Shown: piece after piece, positions 58,817 through 64,000 of the stretch
Position numbering within the stretch: position 1 is the stretch's first letter
How the letters are laid out: the number at the start of each line of letters is the position of its first letter
NCBI RefSeq assembly: GCF_019805165.1
Contig: NZ_RWIJ01000026.1
Location: forward strand, 29,413-93,412
Length of the DNA stretch: 64,000 nucleotides
Source of the DNA: Azospirillum sp. 412522
Lineage (GTDB): Bacteria > Pseudomonadota > Alphaproteobacteria > Azospirillales > Azospirillaceae
Direction of reading: 5' to 3'
The notes under the pieces: model-generated
The model's database searches: none
Told to the model about the DNA's origin: nothing
What the model saw: only the letters and a program-made list of their open reading frames with translations
Position numbers and translations under genes: made by a program

Positions 58817-60073
58817 ATGCCCCGTCCCGACAGCCTGTCCCTGCGCGAGGCCCGACGCGTCGCCATCGCGGCCCAGGGCTTCCCCAATGCGGCGTCCTCC
58901 ACCATAAACCCCGACATCGACCCGGTGGAGGCCCGCCATGCCCGCCGCCTGATCGGGCGGCTGGGGCTGGTGCAGATCGATTCCGTCAATGTGCTGGTGC
59001 GTTCCCATTACCTGCCGCTGTTCTCGCGGCTGGGTCCGTACGAGGCGGCCCTGCTCGACCGGCTGGCCTATGGCGGCAAGCGGCGGGCGCTGTTCGAATA
59101 TTGGGGCCACGAGGCCTCCCTGATCCCGGTGGAGCAGCAGCCGCTGTTCCGCTGGCGCATGGCGCGGGCGGAGCGTGGCGAGGGCACCTATGGCGCGCTC
59201 GCCCGCTTCGCCGCCGAACGCCGCCCCTACATCGACTCGGTGCTGGCGGAGGTGGCGGCGCGCGGTCCGATGGGGGCGTCGGAACTCACCGAAGCCGGGC
59301 GCGGGGCCGGCGGCTGGTGGGGGTGGAGCGACGGCAAGCGGGCGCTGGAATACCTGTTCTGGGCCGGGCTCGTCACCACTGCCGGCCGCCGCGGCTTCGA
59401 GCGGCTCTACGATTTACCGGAACGGGTGCTGCCCGCCGCCATCCTCGACACGCCGACCCCGGAGGAAGCGGAGGCCCAGCGCGCCCTGCTGCGCATCGCC
59501 GCCCGCGCCCACGGCGTGGCGACCGAGCGCGACCTGCGCGACTATCACCGGCTGGACGTCGCCGACGCCCGCCTGCGCATCGCCGAACTGGTGGAGGCCG
59601 GGGAGCTGATGCCGGTGACGGTGGAGGGCTGGGACCGCACCGCCTACGTCACCCCCGACCTGCGCATCCCCCGCAAGGCGCCGGCCCGCGCCCTGCTCTC
59701 CCCCTTCGACTCGCTGATCTGGGAGCGGCAGCGCACCGAGCGCCTGTTCGGCGCCCGCATCCGGCTGGAGATCTACACCCCGGCCCACAAGAGGGAGCAC
59801 GGCTATTACGTCCTGCCCTTCCTGATGGACGAACGCATCGCCGCCCGCATCGACCTGAAATCCGACCGCAAGGCCGCCACCCTGCTGGTCCAGGCCGCCC
59901 ATGCCGAACCGCATGCAACCATCGACACGGTCGCCCCGGCGCTGGCGGCGGAACTACGCCGGCTGGCCGGCTGGCTGGGACTGGAACGGGTGGCGGTGGC
60001 CGGCGGGGGCGATCTGGCTCCGGCCCTGGCGGGAGCGCTGCGGGCGCCCGATCCGGAAGGCCTATGGCGCTGA
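58817..60073 (+). CDS. YcaQ-like winged-helix DNA glycosylase family protein (HTH_42)
   Basis: 418 residues. The family motif QIDSVNVL (around residue 53) contains the QxD element thought to be catalytic in YcaQ/AlkX-type crosslink glycosylases, and several winged-helix units follow. Other family segments are FEYWGHEASLIP, LSPFDSLIWERQRTERLFG and YVLPFLMDERIAARIDLK in successive pieces. Characterised members unhook DNA interstrand crosslinks or remove alkylated bases. The ribosome site is weak. The 3' end overlaps the convergent PAS kinase gene by 12 bp. Confidence 0.87.
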   Translation: MPRPDSLSLREARRVAIAAQGFPNAASSTINPDIDPVEARHARRLIGRLGLVQIDSVNVLVRSHYLPLFSRLGPYEAALLDRLAYGGKRRALFEYWGHEASLIPVEQQPLFRWRMARAERGEGTYGALARFAAERRPYIDSVLAEVAARGPMGASELTEAGRGAGGWWGWSDGKRALEYLFWAGLVTTAGRRGFERLYDLPERVLPAAILDTPTPEEAEAQRALLRIAARAHGVATERDLRDYHRLDVADARLRIAELVEAGELMPVTVEGWDRTAYVTPDLRIPRKAPARALLSPFDSLIWERQRTERLFGARIRLEIYTPAHKREHGYYVLPFLMDERIAARIDLKSDRKAATLLVQAAHAEPHATIDTVAPALAAELRRLAGWLGLERVAVAGGGDLAPALAGALRAPDPEGLWR

Positions 60074-61672
60074 GGGGAAAGCGCTTCCCGCCACCACCGC
60101 CCGCTCCGGCGGAAAGCGCAGCCGCACGGTGGTGCCGCATCCCGGCGCACTGTCGACGGCAATGGTGCCGCCATGCAGCTCCACCAGCGCGGTGGTCAGC
60201 GGCAGGCCGAGGCCGGATCCATGTCGCGCCGCGGTCATCGGGTCGTGGTCCGGATCATGGATCTGGGCGAAGGCGGTCAGAGCCTGCGGGATGCGGTCGG
60301 GCGGCATGCCGCGGCCATCGTCGGCGACGGCCAGAATCAGGCCGCCCTCGGCATCGCGTTCCGCCGACACCGTCACATGGCCGCCGGCAGCGGTGAATTT
60401 CAGGGCGTTGCCGACGAGGTTGGTCAGCATCTGCCGGACCAGCGACGGATCGGCCCACAGCGCCGGCAGATCGTCCGGCAGGCGGGCGGACAGGGCGACG
60501 CCGGACTGGTCGGCCCGTGCCGCCATCATCGACAGGGTGGCATCGACGATCAGGGCGGGCGGGCAATCCTCCTCGTGCAGCTCCAGCCGCCCGGCCTCGA
60601 TGCGGGCGAGGTCGAGCAGGTTGTTGATCAGCTCCAGCATGTAATCGCCGGCGGCGACGATCTGCGCCGCCGCCTCGCCATAGCGCGGGCTGCCCGGCGG
60701 TCCCAACAGCTGGTCGCGCAGGATTTCGGCGAAGCCGATGACCGCGGTCAGCGGCGTGCGCAGCTCGTGGCTCAGGTGATGGACATAGTCGGACTTGCGG
60801 CGGTTGGCGTCGGCGAGCTTCAACGCCTGGGCCTTCAGGTCGGTGATATCGGTGCGCAGGCCGACGGTGCCGCCGTCGCTGGTCCGCCGCTCCTCGATCC
60901 GCAGCCAGCGGCCATCGGCCAGCTGCGCCTCCATCGGCGGACCGCCATGGCGGTGCAGGGCCAGCCGCTCGTCGATCCATGCCTCCGTCCGCTCCGGCGG
61001 AATGCGATAGATGCCGCGCCGCATCCCGTCGCGCAGCAGAGCCTCGAACGGCGTGCCGGGCTGCGCCATGTCGGGGTCGGAGATCTTCAGGTCGCGGTAG
61101 CCCCGGTTGAACAGCACCAGACGGTCGTCGGCATCGTACAGAACAAAGCCCTGGCCGATGCTGTCGATGGCGTCCAGCAGCAGCCGGTGCGCCCGCTCCG
61201 CCCGGTTTTCCGCCTGGATGCGGCCGGTGACGTCGCGCAGGATGCGATCACCCTGACGGCCGCTGTCTGCAGGCCGGGCGGCCAGCCGCCCGGTCTGCCG
61301 GGCCATCTCCCGCCTTGCGGCGCCGCCGGCCGGCGCCTCCACCAGCACGAGATCGCGTCCCGGCACCGGTCCGATGCGGACGGTGAGCGCAATCGGACGG
61401 CCGTTCACACCCTGGCCCGCCGCACCCTGGCCATCGTCCCCCCGGATGGTCACCGCGCGTTCGACGGCAGCCGCCGGTATGGGTCCCGCCGGCATCATGC
61501 GCAGAGTACCGCCGAGCGCATCCGGATCGAGAAGGGCACGGGCCGCCCCGTTCAGCCAGACCAGGCCGCCATCCTCCGCCCGCGCCAGCCACAGCGGCGT
61601 GGCGAGATCGGCCAGCAGAGCCAGCTCCGGCAATTGGGGCAGATCGGGCATGGTTACGGACAGGGACGGCAT
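60062..61672 (-). CDS. PAS-domain sensor histidine kinase
   Basis: 536 residues, soluble. A variable N-terminal PAS-like region (about 15-115) with a disordered glycine-rich stretch is followed by a PAS_7-type domain (about 170-290; SIGQGFVLYDADDRLVLFNR), then HisKA with His312 (LSHELRTPLTAVIG) and HATPase (NLVGNALKFT, DDGRGMP, GSGLGLPL). No membrane segment is present, so it reads a cytoplasmic signal. GGGGAG precedes the ATG. There is no response regulator beside it. Confidence 0.92.
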   Translation of the reverse strand: MPSLSVTMPDLPQLPELALLADLATPLWLARAEDGGLVWLNGAARALLDPDALGGTLRMMPAGPIPAAAVERAVTIRGDDGQGAAGQGVNGRPIALTVRIGPVPGRDLVLVEAPAGGAARREMARQTGRLAARPADSGRQGDRILRDVTGRIQAENRAERAHRLLLDAIDSIGQGFVLYDADDRLVLFNRGYRDLKISDPDMAQPGTPFEALLRDGMRRGIYRIPPERTEAWIDERLALHRHGGPPMEAQLADGRWLRIEERRTSDGGTVGLRTDITDLKAQALKLADANRRKSDYVHHLSHELRTPLTAVIGFAEILRDQLLGPPGSPRYGEAAAQIVAAGDYMLELINNLLDLARIEAGRLELHEEDCPPALIVDATLSMMAARADQSGVALSARLPDDLPALWADPSLVRQMLTNLVGNALKFTAAGGHVTVSAERDAEGGLILAVADDGRGMPPDRIPQALTAFAQIHDPDHDPMTAARHGSGLGLPLTTALVELHGGTIAVDSAPGCGTTVRLRFPPERAVVAGSAFPSAP

Positions 61673-61751
61673 CGGCTCCCCGGCGGCAGGCGTTCAAGGA
61701 TGCGGAACGGTTACGTTCCGGGTAGATAACACGATGGCATGAAAACAGCCA

Positions 61752-61767
61752 GCCGTTGCGCAACGGC
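61752..61767 (-). terminator. Terminator-like palindrome after the ABC transporter operon
   Basis: GCCGTTGCGCAACGGC is a perfect 16-bp palindrome 4 bp after the ATPase stop. On the minus strand it is followed by TGGCTGTTTTC, a weak T-run at some distance. A plausible end of the operon. Confidence 0.45.
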
Positions 61768-61770
61768 CGG

Positions 61771-63477
61771 TCACTCCTCCGACGGCGTGTCCCAGTAATG
61801 GCAGGCCACATGGTGTCCCGGCGCCACCTCCTCCAGCGCCGGAATCGCCTGGGCGCAGAACTCCCGCGCCAGCGGACATCGGCGGCGCAGCGGACAGCCG
61901 GCCGGCTGGGCGAAGGCCGACGGCGCATCGCCCTCCAGCGCCGGGCGCTCGCCACGGGCCGCCGCCAGCATGGCATGGCTGTAGGGGTGCAGCGGCGCCG
62001 TCCGCAGCGTCCCGGCGTCGGCGCTCTCCACCACCCGGCCGGCCAGCATCACGATGCCGCGATGAGCGTCGCGCAGCCCCTCGTCATAGCGTTCGGTCGC
62101 AAGGACCAGCGACAGGCGGCGGCGGTCGCGCACCGCCATCAGCGTGTCGAGGAAGGTCTCGCGCTCCTCCGCCGACAGGCTGGAGGCGGGTTCGTCGGCG
62201 ATCAGCACCCGCGGTTCCGACAGGATGGCACGGGCGAGGCCGGCATGGACGGCCTCCGCGACGGTCAGCGCCGCGGGAAAACGGAGCGCCGCCTCCGGAC
62301 GCAGCCCGGCCTCCTCCAGCGCCTCGTCGATGCGGTGGTCGCGGCGGTCGGCGGCGATGTCCGGGCGCAGGCTCTCCAGCACGAGGTGGAACTGGGCGCC
62401 GAGCGTCATGGCGGGATCGAAGGAGGCGGCCGGGTCGGGGAACAGCGGCTGCAGGTCGCGCCGGGCGCGGCGCAGGCCGCCGCGGTCCGGATCGTCGCCC
62501 CTGCCGTCACCCGATGCCGGCGGCGCCGCGGCCGCCATCAGGTCGCGCCCCATCCACACCACCGCTCCCGCCGTCGGCGGCGGCAGGCACAGCAGCGAAC
62601 GGGCGAGCGTCGCCTTGGCGCTGCCGGTCTCGCCCAGCAGGGTCAGCGTCTCCCCCGTCCGCAGGTCGAGGTCGACGCCGTGCAGCACGGCCAGCGACCG
62701 CGGCTTCCCTCCTGGACCGGGGGCGAGCGGGAAAGACATGCCGACGCCCCGCCCATGCAGGCGGGCGGTGCCCGGCGGCTCCAGCGGGGTCAGCGGCACG
62801 GTGCGCGGCGGGTTGGGCGGCAGCAGACGGCCACGGCGGAGCGTCAGCACATGGTCGGCCGGACCGGCCACCCCGTCTTCGGGCCGGCCGGCGAGGATCA
62901 GCGCCACGCCGTCGGCCCGCGCCCAGTCGGCGAGCCGGTGGAGAAGCCGCAGCCGCACCGTCGGGTCCAGCCCGGCGCCCGGCGAGTCGGCGAGCAGCAC
63001 CGCCGGTCCCACCGCCGCCGCCATGGCGAACAGGCAGGCCCAGCGCAGCGACTCCGACAGCTGTTCGGGCGGCAGGTCGAATCGGCGGGCGGCGGCGGGA
63101 ACGCCCATGCGGTCCAGCCCGTCGGCCATGCGGCGCAGCGCCGACCGCAGATCGAGTCCCAGATGATGGCCGACCACCTCCGCCACCTGAAGGGCCAGCG
63201 GCCGGCGCGGCGCCAGACGGCCGCCCTGGGCGATCAGCAGATGCCCATCGACGCGAACGCCACCCGCCATGTCCACTCCAGCCGGCAGCTGGCCGGCGAG
63301 CGCCCCCAGCAAGGCGGTCTTGCCGCTGCCGGCCCCGCCGGTGACCGCCAGCACCTGCCCGCGCTCCACCCGCAGGTTGGCGCGGTCGAGCAGGACGCGG
63401 TCGCCCAGCATCAGGGTCAGCGCCTCGGCCTCGACCGGCGCAGGCTTGGCTGCGCCATGGGAAGCGATATGGTTCAT
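61771..63477 (-). CDS. Fused dual ATP-binding protein of a peptide/nickel-type ABC transporter, with degenerate motifs
   Basis: 568 residues, two ABC domains in one chain as in fused DppD-DppF proteins. Domain 1 has a good Walker A (GGAGSGKT, 47-54), but its signature is LSESL (140-144), the catalytic glutamate after Asp164 is Ser165, and the H-loop histidine is lacking (AGRPED). Domain 2 has GETGSAKAT for Walker A (283-290), no LSGGQ (ALTVAEAV near 403), an intact LIADEP and no H-loop histidine (ATERYDE). The C-terminal OppF-type cysteines (C528, C534, C541, C559) remain. The gene overlaps the permease by 4 bp (ATGA). Confidence 0.85.
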   Translation of the reverse strand: MNHIASHGAAKPAPVEAEALTLMLGDRVLLDRANLRVERGQVLAVTGGAGSGKTALLGALAGQLPAGVDMAGGVRVDGHLLIAQGGRLAPRRPLALQVAEVVGHHLGLDLRSALRRMADGLDRMGVPAAARRFDLPPEQLSESLRWACLFAMAAAVGPAVLLADSPGAGLDPTVRLRLLHRLADWARADGVALILAGRPEDGVAGPADHVLTLRRGRLLPPNPPRTVPLTPLEPPGTARLHGRGVGMSFPLAPGPGGKPRSLAVLHGVDLDLRTGETLTLLGETGSAKATLARSLLCLPPPTAGAVVWMGRDLMAAAAPPASGDGRGDDPDRGGLRRARRDLQPLFPDPAASFDPAMTLGAQFHLVLESLRPDIAADRRDHRIDEALEEAGLRPEAALRFPAALTVAEAVHAGLARAILSEPRVLIADEPASSLSAEERETFLDTLMAVRDRRRLSLVLATERYDEGLRDAHRGIVMLAGRVVESADAGTLRTAPLHPYSHAMLAAARGERPALEGDAPSAFAQPAGCPLRRRCPLAREFCAQAIPALEEVAPGHHVACHYWDTPSEE

Positions 63478-64000
63478 GGCTTGCGATTTCCGGTCGCGAT
63501 GCCGTCGGCGATGGCGCAGGCGGCCCAGAGGGCGAGGGCCAGCAGCAGGGCCGGCGGGGCCAGGGCCACCGGGTCGCCCAGCCGCGCCGACAGCCCGACC
63601 GAGGCGCCCCAGCTGCCCAATGCCGGCGGCAGGCCGAGACCGAGCAGGCTGGCGAAACTCTCCGCCGCCAGCACGCGCGGCAGGGCCAGCACTCCGGCGG
63701 CCAGCAGCGGCCGCGTCAGGTTGGGGATCAGGTGCCGGCGCAGGACCTCGCCCTCGGGCAGGCCGGCGGCGCGGGCGGCGGTCAGGAATTCCGCCCGCAT
63801 CAGGGCCGACAGCTCGGCATGGGCGAGGGCCGCGACCGCGGGGGCGGCGGTCAGCGCGGTGACCAGCGCCAGCAGCCAGACCGGACCCATCAGCCCGCCG
63901 GCCAGCGGGACCAGCAGCGCCAGCGGCCATCCGGCCATCCGGTGGGCGGCGGCGATGGTGCGGCGCTCCGCCCGGCTGCCGGCCAGGGTGCCGAGCAGCC
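63474..64000 (-). CDS. Peptide/nickel-type ABC transporter permease (DppC-like), 5' part outside window
   Basis: The frame is open to the window end, so about 175 C-terminal residues are seen. The EAA loop motif of binding-protein-dependent permeases is present (EFLTAARAAGLPEGEVLRRH then LIPN), with three or more membrane helices. The partial N-terminal end (LLGTLAGSRAERRT) matches the loop before the third helix of DppC. It overlaps the dual ATPase gene by 4 bp. The partner permease and binding protein should lie beyond the right edge. The ATG at 63938 is internal, not the start. Confidence 0.87.
   Translation of the reverse strand, partial: LLGTLAGSRAERRTIAAAHRMAGWPLALLVPLAGGLMGPVWLLALVTALTAAPAVAALAHAELSALMRAEFLTAARAAGLPEGEVLRRHLIPNLTRPLLAAGVLALPRVLAAESFASLLGLGLPPALGSWGASVGLSARLGDPVALAPPALLLALALWAACAIADGIATGNRKP

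Overview
The window is high-GC (roughly two thirds G+C by eye), densely coded DNA from an alphaproteobacterium. The gene set fits Azospirillum or a close relative in the Rhodospirillales: a RegB/RegA redox pair, many orphan sensor kinases and receivers, a KaiC-like ATPase, NnrS, an Lrp-type regulator beside 4-hydroxyphenylpyruvate dioxygenase, and a large exopolysaccharide cluster. The genus is an inference from content and protein flavour, not from a search. I saw no rRNA, tRNA, CRISPR array, insertion sequence or prophage.

Left part (1-18.3 kb). After the end of a glutathionylspermidine-synthase-family gene comes a minus-strand NAD salvage operon (nadM-Nudix, nadE, pncB, nicotinamidase). 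Next is a metal block. A plus-strand trio (DUF2946-like, YcnI-like, CopC-CopD fusion) faces a minus-strand set (DUF2946-like, OprC-type copper receptor, TonB), which is followed by a minus-strand iron-uptake operon (P19, cupredoxin, FTR1, polyferredoxin) with a Fur-like box in front. Together these could import copper and use it for iron uptake. hppD and a divergent Lrp-family gene follow.

Middle (18.3-45.5 kb). An all-minus exopolysaccharide cluster runs Wzc-like kinase, terminator, flippase, UDP-sugar dehydrogenase, epimerase, fucose-synthase-like enzyme and three GT4 glycosyltransferases. Then come RegB/RegA, a two-gene ABC-2 transporter, TenA, an HTH-citrate-synthase-like protein divergent from a rearranged class III CoA-transferase, and MntP behind a yybP-ykoY manganese riboswitch. 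After these lie a purine-breakdown pair (PuuD urate hydroxylase, guanine deaminase), a LysE exporter and a three-gene phosphorelay cassette.

Right part (45.5-64 kb). A TetR-regulated RND efflux operon converges on a hybrid kinase/KaiC/HigA-like unit. A looser region follows, with small genes, a decayed hybrid kinase that left an intact Hpt domain, an orphan receiver, NnrS with an FNR/Dnr-type box, a YcaQ-like protein, a PAS kinase, and the end of a peptide-type ABC transporter whose fused dual ATPase has degenerate motifs. Start codons were chosen by ribosome-binding site and family length; where these conflict the entry says so.
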